NCBI GenBank assembly: GCA_023213395.1
Contig: CM041465.1
Coordinates: forward strand, 134,609,741-134,673,740
Reading direction: 5' to 3'
Length of the DNA: 64,000 nt
Origin: Cycas panzhihuaensis
Taxonomy: Eukaryota; Cycadophyta
The translations under genes and the position numbers were made by a program. Below, one piece after another: positions 42,686-53,038 of this stretch (position 1 is its first letter; each line of letters opens with the position of its first letter). Under the pieces are notes generated by a model. That model was not told the origin of the DNA. It did no database searches and saw nothing but the letters and a program-made list of their open reading frames with translations.

Positions 42686-43510
42686 TGTTGGGGTATAAAA
42701 TGATCCTATGGTTATGAGAGGACCAGAGGTAGGTCAGGTAACCTGAGTTGTGCAGGTACGGACCGTACAAAGGTACGCATGAGGCAAAACAGCAGAGAAA
42801 TCAACATTCTGGGTATGTATGACAGGTGCGTGCACAGGCAGTGCGTATGTGATACGTACCAACGGCGGAACGGAACTGAGCGGAAGCGGTACGCACGACT
42901 CAAAGGGACCAATGAAGGCCTGTGGAGCTGCTAGACGTACGTACAGACATACAGATACAAAGAGTTATTAATTAAGTGCCTAACAAGTGATTAATGAATG
43001 GGTACGTATGGTGAAGAATGCAGTTATGACGATTATAACCCTTGACCAAAAGGTACCAACAAGAGTACTTAAGGAGGTACACATGAACCACCAGGTTAGG
43101 GTGAGAGCCGACTATCAAAGGTACGCAAAGGTGTGGGAGCCGGACGCGTATAATGACCCGATTGGAGCAGCATTGTATGATAAGTACCATCTGGGTACGC
43201 ATATGTAACAGAAGGAATGTATGGAATGCACAGGAATGCATTCCAGCCTCTGTGTAAATGAATTGATTACTTAATAAAAGGAAGAGTTACGTGGAAATTT
43301 GTGTATTCTTGTGTTATGATGAGGAAAATGCTGAGTATGTGTTGATTTCTGTACTGCTGTGTACCATTGTGGTGTAATTCTGTGAAATAATTGGGGAATG
43401 TATGTGAATAACCATGTTGACAGTATCTTGAACTAGACTATAGCACTGTGTAACCTTGACAAGTGTAAGAGGTATCTTGTAAGTGTAATAAGATACCTCA
43501 CAAGTCAACA
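42686..43510 (+). repeat. G3 3' LTR
   Basis: 825 bp, TGTTGGGGTATAAAATG to CAAGTCAACA, followed by the GTATC target duplicate. Confidence 0.92.
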
Positions 43511-43589
43511 GTATCAACAAGAATAATTCTAGTCTTCATCAGTGATTTTAAATTATTGATCGAATTCCCACATTTATATTAAGGGGGGA

Positions 43590-43916
43590 TTTTAGCATGG
43601 TAGTTAATGTTAGGCCACATGTTTAATGTTAAATGTGGTTAGTTAATGTTAATCCAAAAGGTGTGAATATTTCCGTAGGTCGCAACCAATGGGTTGGACA
43701 TACCGTTTAGGAGATTATAAAAGACCCCGGAGTACATTGTAATATCATCCAAGTATCATCGATGTGATCTATTGATCTTTTGTGGTGGGTTTTTTATCAA
43801 AAATTTTTCTCATGTAAAATCCTATGTACCGTGTATTTTTTCTCTTTGATGGTGTGTTTTCTATGTATGATAAAAGATCCTGTACATAAGAAAACATGTA
43901 TGAATGGTTCTTCACA
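43590..43916 (+). repeat. Copia B 3' LTR
   Basis: Preceded by the polypurine tract AAGGGGGGA (43,581-43,589). TATAAAAG at about 43,716. It ends at TTCTTCACA and is followed by TTCCA, the target duplicate. Confidence 0.85.
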
Positions 43917-44160
43917 TTCCATAATTTTGTTAGAGTAATTAAATCTTAGTAAAGTTGTAATATTCACAATCTCCTATTTAATTGTAATACTGCATTTGTT
44001 AGTATTTTGTTCAGTGCATCAATGTATTTCTGCTATTTTTACTGTTTAGAATTATTATTATATGGAAAATAGCAGGCAATCATTGTGAGAGCCATGCAAT
44101 TAACTTCATTGGAGTTTAAGTATGGAGTTGCAATCTTCCTATGAAGGTTCACCTTTGTTG

Positions 44161-45360
44161 AGTATGGAGTTCAGAAATAGAGCTTGCCCCAAAAGGATCT
44201 TCCTGAAATGGTTATGTAACCTGGGCCTATATCACGCTATAGAGCTTTGCTTACAATGATTGCCACACATTTCATATTGGTTTGCAACATGACTATATAT
44301 TAGTGTGGGGAGCTTTGCATACCATGGTTGATTTATATCCTCATCATTTACTAACAAGTAAAAATAAGTGCTAATTTTGTTTGTTTGAAAATTTGGCATC
44401 AGAGCTTGCCCCGAAGCATTGCTCTTAAATGGATCTTTAACCTGGTCCTACATTGTCTTTGGGAGTGTCATGTTTTGTGGACTCCTTATATCGACATCAC
44501 TTACCATGAATTAAACAAATTGTTATTCTGCGTTGTGTTTCAAGTTTGGTATTGCAATATGCCCTAAAATCTAAGTTGCCTGAAAAGTGAAAATGCCTGT
44601 ACATACGGTATATCTCTCTCTCTCTCCCACACACACACAATATGAAAAAATACACCTTAAATCATTATTATATGCATTGAAAATTAAAAAATACATAAAT
44701 GGCCCATAAACGGCCAGACTCTGGCTGGAAACGAGCCAAAAACAGCTGGAAATGGGAAATGGGCTATAAGCAACTCATAAATGTTTATGGTGGGCCATTT
44801 CTGGGGTGTTTCCACATTTTGGAAATGCCAAACAGGCATCTAGGGTGGTGTTTCTGGTAACTTAGCTTGAAATGTTAGTGCTTTTGAATGGGTAGCTTGG
44901 GTGTATATGACCTTGGGGGACTTAGGTGAAGCAATAAATGGGATTGCTTTATTTTGACTTAAGTTACTAATGAGTAAGATGAAGTTTTTAATCTTTATCA
45001 AATTTTGAAGATTTGCAATTGGAACCTGCTCCACTAGATTTTTTTTTTTTTTTTCTTCCTAAGCAGGTGATGGTAACCATTTTTATTTTTCAGGCGAATC
45101 TTTAACCTTGGGCTATATTGCCTTTAGGAGTGTGGTATTGTAACCTGCCCTCAAATGATAGTGCTCTGAAACATGTAACTTGGGCATATATCATCTGAGA
45201 GAATTAGCCTAAACCCTTAATTGGGTTGCTTTATTTCAGCGCAGTTTCTAACAAATGAAAATGAAGTGTTAATCTTTACCAAAATTTGAAAAATTTGGAT
45301 TGTAACCTGCTTCAATAGAATTTTTTCTAAGCAATATTTTGGATTTGGAACCTGCCAAGG
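44161..45360 (+). repeat. Degenerate tandem repeats in the putative intron
   Basis: The segment at about 44,855-45,050 recurs at 45,138-45,328, offset about 282 bp (GGGATTGCTTTATTTTGAC / GGGTTGCTTTATTTCAG; AATCTTTATCAAATTTTGAAG / AATCTTTACCAAAATTTGAA). Earlier partial copies start with AGAGCTTGCCCC at 44,180 and 44,401. CTTTAACCTGG...GGGAGTGTCA near 44,435 matches CTTTAACCTTGG...AGGAGTGTGG at 45,099. Confidence 0.65.
44697..44800. repeat. MITE-like inverted repeat, 104 bp
   Basis: The left arm AAATGGCCCATAAAC pairs with the right arm GTTTATGGTGGGCCATTT, apart from a 3-base bulge. No clear target duplication was found. Confidence 0.35.
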
Positions 45361-46021
45361 ATTTTTCTTATAGGGTTAGTGTTTTCTTCAAACAAGTCGA
45401 TGTGTCTAGTCTGTTGTTCTCTTTAGTTTCTTCAAAACAGCTATTTATTTGGTGTAGGTCATAGCAGTATTTGAAATTGTAACTTGGCAATTCAGGATAG
45501 CTTCTGGCTCACCATTTATCTCTATCAGGGTTCAATTTGTTAGGATGCGTTTATTTGTGGTGGTCTTCAGGTTTGCATAATTGCATTTATGCATGTTCAT
45601 TTTGAAGCTTCATTGGATATTTCTACTTCTTATTTATCAAAGATGCACCTTTATAGAAGCATCTGAGGACATTCAGGCTGGTAAATCAAAGTCTCATATT
45701 CTTAACATATTATGTTGTTGAGATTTGCAGTCCAACAGAGCTGGCAAACTTTATCAAAGTACAATTAAGACTATTTGGAACTGCAATGGATGACGAGTAT
45801 CTTACAGTCATTTGTACTAAATAACAAACATAGACATGTCCTGGGGCTGGGATTATCGTTTATGCATTTTACAAATTGAACCTTATTGCAGCTATCATGT
45901 GACTCTATTGTGCGTCGTATAGGAATTCCCTTGTCAATCAAGAACAAATCATTTGGTAGTGATGAATTCGCTTCTGTGGAATTGGCTTTTCTAAGCTTCT
46001 TTTGAATTTTGCACTTTGCAG

Positions 46022-46174
46022 ACATGGCCAAGGAAGGATGCTGCTCCGTCCAGGTTATTGATGGGCGAGGAGTCTTCATTGAAGCTGCCCTTGATAATTT
46101 CATGAAGGCTGTGAAGTTGGCAGAATGTGGCCTTTCATATGCAGTGGTTTCGATCATGGGTCCCCAGAGCAGTG
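46022..46174 (+). CDS. RHD3: First coding exon of an RHD3/SEY1-like (atlastin-type) GTPase
   Basis: The acceptor TTTGCAG is followed by AC and ATG at 46,024. The 51-residue product contains [31 protein letters not shown]. This is the conserved N-terminus and the first half of the P-loop of plant RHD3-family dynamin-like GTPases, which fuse ER tubules and shape the ER network. The exon ends AGTG|GTATGC (phase 1), splitting the last glycine codon, so the lysine-serine that completes the P-loop must come from the next exon. No such exon was recognised down to 64,000. Upstream there must be a non-coding exon. Composition and lack of stops contrast with the neighbouring elements. It could still be a detached exon of a pseudogene. 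Confidence 0.75.
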
Positions 46175-47926
46175 GTATGCATGTTTGGGCTCAGGCAACC
46201 ATCTTTATATTGTTAATGAGAGGATTTCGGTAAATAGAGGCACTTTTCTCTTGTTACAAAATATCTAGCAAATTTTGTAATATAATTTCTTTCTTTTTGA
46301 TTGTGACAACTAATAGAATGAGGTCGCTTCTTTCTTTCAGTTGAATCTATGGGACACTGGTTGAAGTCATGCTGTTGTTGAGGATTACTAAGATAACCTT
46401 TTTTTTTTTTGGCCTCCTTGTTTTGGTCAGAGACTAGTTATTGAGTGTCATGATATGATAGTACATGTGATATTTTGCGCTTGTGCATAAAGGAAGATTG
46501 GTTAATAGATTAATTGGTTATCTTTATTAACTTATTTATAACCAGTATTACATGGTTTGTTCAATAGAGTAATTTAACTATATGTAATTATAATTAATAT
46601 TACATTGCTTAATAGAGTCATTTATACCGAATCTTATTAGTAGGGCTTCAGATGGGAAAAAATGAAAACCAGGTTGTTGAGTCTCTGAGGAAAATTTGTT
46701 GCCTACATTATAACTTTTCATTATGATATGCAGTATACAGGGTCTTAATATCTTTTGGGGTTGGGCCTGCTTCTGCTTTTTTTTTGACATTTCCAGATGA
46801 ATATTCTCTGGAAATTGTTGCATGTCTCTCAATTTACATAAGCTGTGTCATTGTACTTGAACCACAATTTTGTATTGTCTATGCAACATTTGGGTGAACC
46901 CATAACATCTATCATTTTGGTATCAGATTTCTTTTGGCTTGTATTATATCTTTCAAATGGATGTGTTCTTCCTTTGGGCTGGGGCTTATCATTTGATGGA
47001 ATAGTTTTTAATCTTTGAGCTTTATGTTATCTTTTTAACTCTCTGGATAATATTTTGTTCTTTGGTTCATGATTTGAAGATTTCTTTATAGTTTGGTGTT
47101 CTTGATCCTTGTAAAAGGGTTCAACTTCATAATAAGTGATGTCAAAGCCATGCTTCTACCCTATGTGAGGTGCAGCCCATTGCTATTGGTCTAAAGTTAT
47201 TGGAAACTCTGCAATCCCTATCTGTTCTATGTTTTTTTAACTTGGAAACCAGAAAATGCATACAGAATTCAGTGGGAGAATTGCCACAAGTGTGCCCTAT
47301 GTGGTAGATCGGCCTCATCCAATACTAAACCTAATTACTGGGGATTAAAACATTTAAAATTTTGAAAAAATAATAAATGTGACAACTGCAGTTATTCCAT
47401 GTTCCTTGTTTTCTAATGTCTATTTATGTATTTTGCAAATTTATCTGCTTTGCGCCCCTAGTTAGTTGGGTCCACGAATCTAGTTCGTAACCATTTCTGC
47501 AAACTAGAATTGGCTTAGGTTTGGCATGGTTCACTGCAAGAGCTGGTCTGGCAAACCTTGCTAAATTGAGTTCAGCTAGGCCAAATCTTGAGCAAATTGG
47601 GTTTGGTCAGACAACCACTTAAAATTAAGAAAACATTAAAACTACAAAAAACTGTAAAAATCAACTTAAAGCATATGAAAGCCCTAATAAAGCACTAAAA
47701 ATTCAATAAGATGATATAATAAGCTTTGTCCTCATATTTGATTTTGATATTCATCTTGATAAATAAAATAAAATATATTATTATTATTATTATTTTAAAA
47801 ACTGCTGACACTTGAATATTTGACCCAACAATCTTGGTATTTTAATTTCCAGATGCATCATTATACATGTGTGTATATATGTATACACATACAGGTGCAT
47901 ACACACACACATATATACACACGTGT

Positions 47927-47971
<45 letters not shown>

Positions 47972-48152
47972 CACTCACACGTCTATACACATGAATGTAC
48001 ACATACCTATACATATACATACATGTGTGTATGTTTATATATATATATATATATACGAGAAACCCTACTTCCAACAATTTTCACATTTCCAAACATTTTG
48101 AAAGTCGGCATTTCTTCATTCCATTTTAGTTTCCATGTTCCCCTATTTTTAT
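46175..48152 (+). other. Probable intron 2 sequence
   Basis: T-rich, non-coding sequence following the donor. It contains a T-run at 46,399-46,410, an (ATT)n-like run near 47,777 and the CA/TA microsatellite at 47,860-48,055. No exon encoding the rest of the GTPase domain was seen. Confidence 0.5.
47860..48055. repeat. CA/TA microsatellite
   Basis: Includes a (CA)n run of about 17 repeats at 47,929-47,963 and a (TA)n run near 48,036-48,053. Protein frames through it are artefacts. Confidence 0.92.
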
Positions 48153-48157
48153 GTTTC

Positions 48158-48987
48158 TGTTGGCATTAAAATTGACTCAATGGCTGTGTGAGGACCAGAG
48201 GTAGGTCAGAGAACCCGAGTTGTGCAGGTATGGACCGTACGGAGGTACGCACGAGGCAAAAGCAGCGTAAAACGAGCATTGCAGGTGCGTATGGCGGTGC
48301 GTGCACAGGCGAACGCATGGCGAGAACGTACCAGCGGCAGAAGGGAACCAAGCGGCGTGACGCATGACTCGAGGGACGGTGAAGACACAGGGAGGTGCAG
48401 GGCGTGCGTCACGGACGTCTCGGACCCAAAGGAAGAATTAATTAAGGATAAACAAAGTGATTAAGTGAAGAGTGCGCATAAAGGCGAAGAGGTACGCATG
48501 ATGAAGAATGCGGTTATGACAGTCATAACCCTTGATAAAAGGTACCAACAGGAGTACTTAAGGAGGTACGCATGATTCACTGGTTAGGGTGAGGCCGGAT
48601 ATCACGATGCGCAAAGGTGCGGAGGAGTACGCATGACCCGATTGGAGCATGAATGTATGATAAGTACCATCCGGTACGCATATGTATGAAGATGTATCTT
48701 TCTTTGGAATGCTCAGGAATGCATTCCAGCCCCTGTGTAAATGAACTATTGAATTAATAAAAGGAAGAGTTACGTGGAAATTGGTGTATTCTTGATGTTG
48801 TAAGGATGATTTCTTTGAAGTGTGTATTGATTGCATCTTTGTTGTGTACCATTCTGTGAATTATATATGGAATGTATGTGAATAACCATGTTGACAGTGT
48901 CCTAAAACTAGATTATAGCGCTGTGTAACCTTGACAAGTGAGCAAGGGGTGTCTTGTAAGTGCAATAAGGCACCCTAGCAGTCAACA
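48158..48987 (+). repeat. G4 5' LTR
   Basis: 830 bp, TGTTGGCATTAAAATTG to GCAGTCAACA. It shares its 3' half with the G3 LTRs but belongs to a different U3 subtype (GGCATTAAAATTGACTC start). AATAAAAGG near 48,755. Confidence 0.92.
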
Positions 48988-49007
48988 TTGGTTCCGTTGC
49001 CTACGTC
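48988..49007 (+). other. G4 primer-binding region
   Basis: TTGGTTCCGTTGCCTACG, the same as in G3. Confidence 0.6.
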
Positions 49008-49129
49008 CATTGAGGAGGGACAGGGCCTAGGGGTTTCAAAGGAGAAAGAATGTGTAAAGGGCAGAGGACCCTGGCTGCCGTCGTGATGGCGGGCTGTAAC
49101 TAAGCCACAGGCAGCTAGGGGACCTTCCA

Positions 49130-50486
49130 ATGCCACCTAAGAGGCCTTCAAGGTCGGAAGAGCCCCAGAAGGATACTTCACCCAAGGAAAAGGAGACTAG
49201 TAGACAAAGGGCACTAAGATGGTCAAAAGAAGCAAAACTCAGAAGGGCGAGGAGATTAAGTTCGCAAAACAACGAGACTAAGGGACAGTCCGTTGAAGGA
49301 TCTGAGGCAAGTGGGGCCCAGACACCTCAAGAAGAGGAAACCCATGGCGAACGCATGGTATTGACACCAGCCCCTATAAGAGATGATTTGTTTAGCTCGG
49401 AGTTTGAAGGAAAGCCAAAAGTGGACGAAAAACATAAAGAGATCCTAACAGAGGGAAGTATACCAGTGGAGGACAGCCCGAAGGACCTAGGTGACAGCGA
49501 TAAGAAGGCGGAGGAAGGTCCCTCGGCATATTGGGAAAATAAGCTAACAGGGCAATTTGTTTGAAGATTCGACAGAAAGGGGATCGGATCAATCTTACAT
49601 TACGGTAACACCATTGACGATACAAGTTCCAGGTGTAGTGGAACCTATACACATAAAAACTCCATTCAAAAATCCGTTGTTTGGAAAAGATAGTGCAGCG
49701 GTAGTTACTCCCAGTGCATCCCCAAAGGACGGAGGAGGGGAAAGATCACCATCAGGTGGGGGACAGTCGCAATCTCCCAAGATGGACGACTATAGAGACT
49801 TTGGGAAACTAACCTTCAATGATACTTCAGACGCAGCAGAGCATGTGTATTTGTTTCAGAACCTCATTGATGTTAAAAAGATTACGGACGAAGATGAAAT
49901 CAAAGCACGCTTCGCTTGTACATTGAGAGGAGTACCCTTGGCATGGTACAAAGAAATAAACAAAAATGAGCCATGGGTAAAGATTAAGAAAGCGTTTGAG
50001 GAGAGATTTCAAAAGTTTCGGAGTAATGAAGCTGTGGAAATCACATTGCGAGAGATCAGGCAGAGGCCGGGGGAATCCGTCCTAACTTACATTAGCCGAA
50101 TGAAGATTATTGCAGCGAGTATGATCAACGAGACGATCACGGATCATAACATGAAGAATTACTTCGTAAGAGGGCTGAATGAAAAGTTGCGAGCTATGAT
50201 GCATGCTCATCCGCTAAAGTCATTCAAGAATGCCCAGGATCTGGCATTAGATTTCGAGATGGAAATGGATGCCCAAGCAGGAGGACAAGATTCCTTGCTG
50301 TTAAGATTACAAGATGAGATCAGAGAGCTGAAACAGAATCAGTACAATCGACCCTTCTGCCAGGTTGGGGTAGCAGAGGAAGAATCAGAATTAGAGGCAC
50401 TGAGGAAAGAGGTAGCCCGATTGAAAATCAGAAATAATCGGGAAGAAGAAGAGACAGAAGAAGAAAGAGCACCTTTGGAAGGGTGA
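49130..50486 (+). pseudogene. G4 gag, capsid part
   Basis: The ATG at 49,130 starts a basic Ser/Glu/Lys-rich region up to a frameshift near 49,557. The next frame runs to 50,486. The capsid domain (about 49,850-50,130) has YLFQNLIDVKKITDEDEIKA, TLRGVPLAWYKEINKNEPW, FEERFQKF and RPGESVLTYISRM, a full Retrotrans_gag-type pattern. A Lys/Glu heptad-like helix (EEESELEALRKEVARLKI) follows at 50,380-50,440. A second shift near 50,470 separates it from the knuckles. Gag forms particles and binds genomic RNA. Confidence 0.9.
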
Positions 50487-50870
50487 CCAAGTGGTGCCAT
50501 ATTTGTGAAGAAAACTCACATACCACCCGGAATGTGATTTGAACTTAAAAAGCAGTCTGACGCAACAGGAGAAGTGGTGCCACATATGTGAGGTTGATAC
50601 CCACACAACTAGGGATTGTTTCTACAATTCCAGGGGAAAAGCATTCAGAGGTCGAGGTCGGGGAAGAGGCAACCCACCTCGAAATGTGTATACAACGAGG
50701 GGCGCACCAAAGCCCTCGAGGAAGAAACAACCGATGGGGAGATGCCTCATCTGCCTACAGTTCGGGCACTGGAAGTCCGAATGTCCGATGAAGCAGGAAT
50801 ACGAACAAAAGCCGTTCGTATGTGGTAACTGTGGCCCAAGTGACCACAAAACAAAAGATTGCAAGGGTAA
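50487..50870 (+). pseudogene. G4 nucleocapsid: four CCHC zinc knuckles
   Basis: Four CX2CX4HX4C motifs in a row: CHICEENSH (50,496, frame broken before its last Cys), CHICEVDTHTTRDC (50,580), CLICLQFGHWKSEC (50,745) and CGNCGPSDHKTKDC (50,823). An Arg/Gly-rich stretch (RGRGRGRGNPP) lies between the second and third. One or two knuckles are usual for gypsy gag. They would bind nucleic acid. Confidence 0.9.
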
Positions 50871-51149
50871 AGCGAAGGCAACTAATCTAATGACAATCGT
50901 GCCAGAAACGAAGAATGTGAAATTACAGAATAAACAGAAAGAGAAAGTGGATGAAGGATATCCAAACCCCCCAACAGAAATGGATCGGTATAAACAAGCG
51001 AAACAAGTGTTGGATGGTTTAGTTCGGGAAGAAAATATACTACCAATGGGTAAACCAGAAACAAAAAATGTTTATGTTCGGAAAAACAAACAAAAAGAGC
51101 CAGAAAAACTACCAGAAGAATCGACGGCAAAACCCCAAATGGTGCAAAT

Positions 51150-51740
51150 GGAGGAGTTGTTTAAAGGATTACCAGCCGAAGATATTCCCAGAATGTTGTT
51201 ATTGATGGAGAATCTAGTGAAGCAGTTGCAGTTAACTATTCCTCTGTCTCAGGTTATTGATTGGATTAAAGGAGGTGTGTTGCAAAGAGGAATTACCAAA
51301 AGTTTGAAACAAGTTATACCATCGTTCGACATGGATCCAATGGTAACCATGTCAGTCTTGGGAGAAACATTCCCACGAGTTATTGTGGATGGAGGCTTGA
51401 TAAATGTGTTACCCGCTGCGACATGGCGTAAATTGGGAAGCCCGAAGTTGGAGGCGGCAACCTATTCGCTGAAGTTGGCCAATTAGTTACTGGTACGACC
51501 GATGGGCAGATTGGCCAATATAAAAGTAGACGTGGCAGGGATAGTGGTAAGAGTTGACTTCACGATCGTGGAAACGGAAAAAGGAGCCACACCCTACCCG
51601 TTACATTAGGAAGGCCATGGTTATACAAAACACAATGCCTTGAGTGGGAAAAGGTAACCTTCACTTTATCGGACAGCAACAACAAAGTGGTGCTACCAAT
51701 GCTGGGAAGAAGTTCGATTGAAGTAATCCCAGACAAAGGA
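51150..51740 (+). pseudogene. G4 retropepsin-type protease
   Basis: FPRVIVDGGLINVLPAATW (about 51,370-51,427) contains the active-site D-G-G. The domain continues past a TAG at 51,484 (LANIKVDVAGIVVRVDFTI) and, after a shift, through LGRPWLYKTQCL (51,608-51,645). It is preceded by a helical LLLMENLVKQLQLTIP segment shared with G2. The protease would process Gag-Pol. Confidence 0.85.
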
Positions 51741-52344
51741 TCCAGTACAACAGTAACCAGCACAACATTCTCTTCCAATGAGGAAGAACATATCTTTCAC
51801 ATGGCGGAAGAACCCACCACGTCAAAGCAGCATCAGCATGAAGAACCAACGGATCTCGAAGAAATATACAACTCTTCGGAAGACGAACACGGTATGAGGT
51901 TCGTGGATTACTGGCTTTAGGATGCATATGAAGTAAACTCTTCTTCATTCAGATGTAATTTGTTATCTAAATGTGTATTTGTAAACATTGATAATAATTT
52001 AAATTCTTTTGAATATATGCTGACTAATGATCATTTGGAAATGGATAATAACCTAGACCAACCAACCCTTAGCTTATCTAGTAATTTTCGTAGTTTTTTT
52101 CTAGTTAGTAGTAACCCTGACATCTCATCTACTTCAGGTGTGGGTCCTGAGGTAGATTCCTTACCCCCCCCTTTTATACAACCCGAGGAAGGAAGTAATA
52201 TTCCCTCCTCTTCTTCCTTAGAGGTACACCCGCCCAGCCATAAATCTCTTCCAACCATTGGCGCCAAAACTGGGGAAATGGAAGGAGGATTCTTTGGTAA
52301 GTACTTCTAGCGAATCTGGTCTAGGGAATAAAATCACTATTCCG
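51741..52344 (+). pseudogene. G4 acidic and Ser/Pro-rich linker
   Basis: Low-complexity, acidic, then Ser/Pro-rich coding sequence in two frames (EEVTSKQHQ-type and SSTSGVGPEVDSLPPPF, LEVHPPSHKSLPTIG). The same linker is in G2. No catalytic motif. Confidence 0.65.
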
Positions 52345-52972
52345 GGAAAAACTAGCTGTCAAACCTATATTGGAGATTACGTTAAACCATTCTATGGGGA
52401 ACAGTTATATGGGACTACCCATTTAACACCTTTGCATTGATTATTGGATAGAGCAGGGAAATTGGGACAAAACCAAATGGCAGCAGGATTTAATCCTAAC
52501 CTTACGGGGGAAAGCTTGGTATTTGTACTTAGCTCACCAACATACCCTTAGGAGTTGGCAAGAATTGCAAACGATGTTTCGAATACGATTCGATCATCCA
52601 GACCAACTAGCTATTCCAATATTTTATGTAGGACATGACCCTAGAAAACACATACAGGTGTGTAAACAAAATTGGAAATCCTTGAGTATACCTAAGCAGA
52701 ATTGGTCTAACTACTTCTACCACACCTTGGGGAGAGTAGCAAAAGACTGGTTCCTGGGAAGGGAACAAAACTTAGATGTAACTTGGGAAAACCTAAGGGA
52801 ATCTTTTATAAAAACCTTTAGGCATACTTCAGAAAACCAAGAAGTAGACACAGTCCTGAAACATATCAGAATGATAAGCATAAAACTAGAACAGCATTTA
52901 ACAGATCAGGAAACAATAGAATCCATACATAGTGAAGACGAAGAGATTGTGAATTATCCTGCAGAGTTCTGA
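52345..52972 (+). pseudogene. G4 tandem gag-capsid-like domains between protease and RT
   Basis: Two consecutive regions fit the Retrotrans_gag pattern. The first, about 52,400-52,590, reads DKTKWQQDLILTLRGKAWYL and SWQELQTMFRIRF. The second, about 52,615-52,900, reads FYVGHDPRKHIQVCKQNW, FYHTLGRVAKDWF and TWENLRESFIKTF. Both have the L-x-G/R-x-A-x-x-W helix and the W-x-x-L-x-x-x-F helix. They lie after the linker and before RT, separate from the true gag at 49.8 kb. A stop near 52,440 and a shift interrupt the first. Their role is unknown; they could be pol-attached capsid subunits. Confidence 0.7.
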
Positions 52973-53038
52973 GAATTCACCATTGGAGAAAGAAAGGTAG
53001 AAGATGCTCCAGGGCACAAAACTGAAAATGTAGAAGAT

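Larger units (their letters stand above)
37612..43510 (+). mobile_element. G3: gypsy element lacking pol enzymes, nested in Copia B
   Basis: 5.9 kb with LTRs of 819 and 825 bp and a perfect GTATC duplication. It contains gag with two knuckles, then an abrupt junction at about 40,262 into the integrase C-terminus, a seven-unit tandem array, a third ORF, a conserved stem-loop and the 3' LTR. Compared with G4 about 4.7 kb (third and fourth knuckles, protease, gag-like linker, RT, RNase H, most of integrase) is absent. It may have moved only with enzymes from full-length relatives, or the deletion may postdate insertion. Confidence 0.92.
36794..43916 (+). mobile_element. Copia B: internally deleted copia element containing G3
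   Basis: A perfect TTCCA duplication frames two LTRs related to those of Copia A. Between them only the RT/RNase H end survives (37,000-37,600): the 5' LTR runs directly into the end of RT. G3 sits between RNase H and the 3' polypurine tract. The order of events is insertion of Copia B, then insertion of G3 (and deletion at some time). LTR termini have lost the canonical TG (TATTAGC and TTTTAGC). Confidence 0.85.
43917..46021 (+). other. Host non-coding DNA, probable intron upstream of the RHD3-like exon
   Basis: No coding domain. It holds a degenerate tandem repeat (44,161-45,360), a short MITE-like inverted repeat (44,697-44,800) and a (TC)n(AC)n microsatellite near 44,612-44,638. The last 40 bp are a pyrimidine-rich tract ending in TTTGCAG, a good 3' splice site. 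Confidence 0.55.

Noticed and set aside
47790-48169. Open frames around the CA repeat
   Set aside because: Same cause: simple sequence translated as His-Thr repeats.
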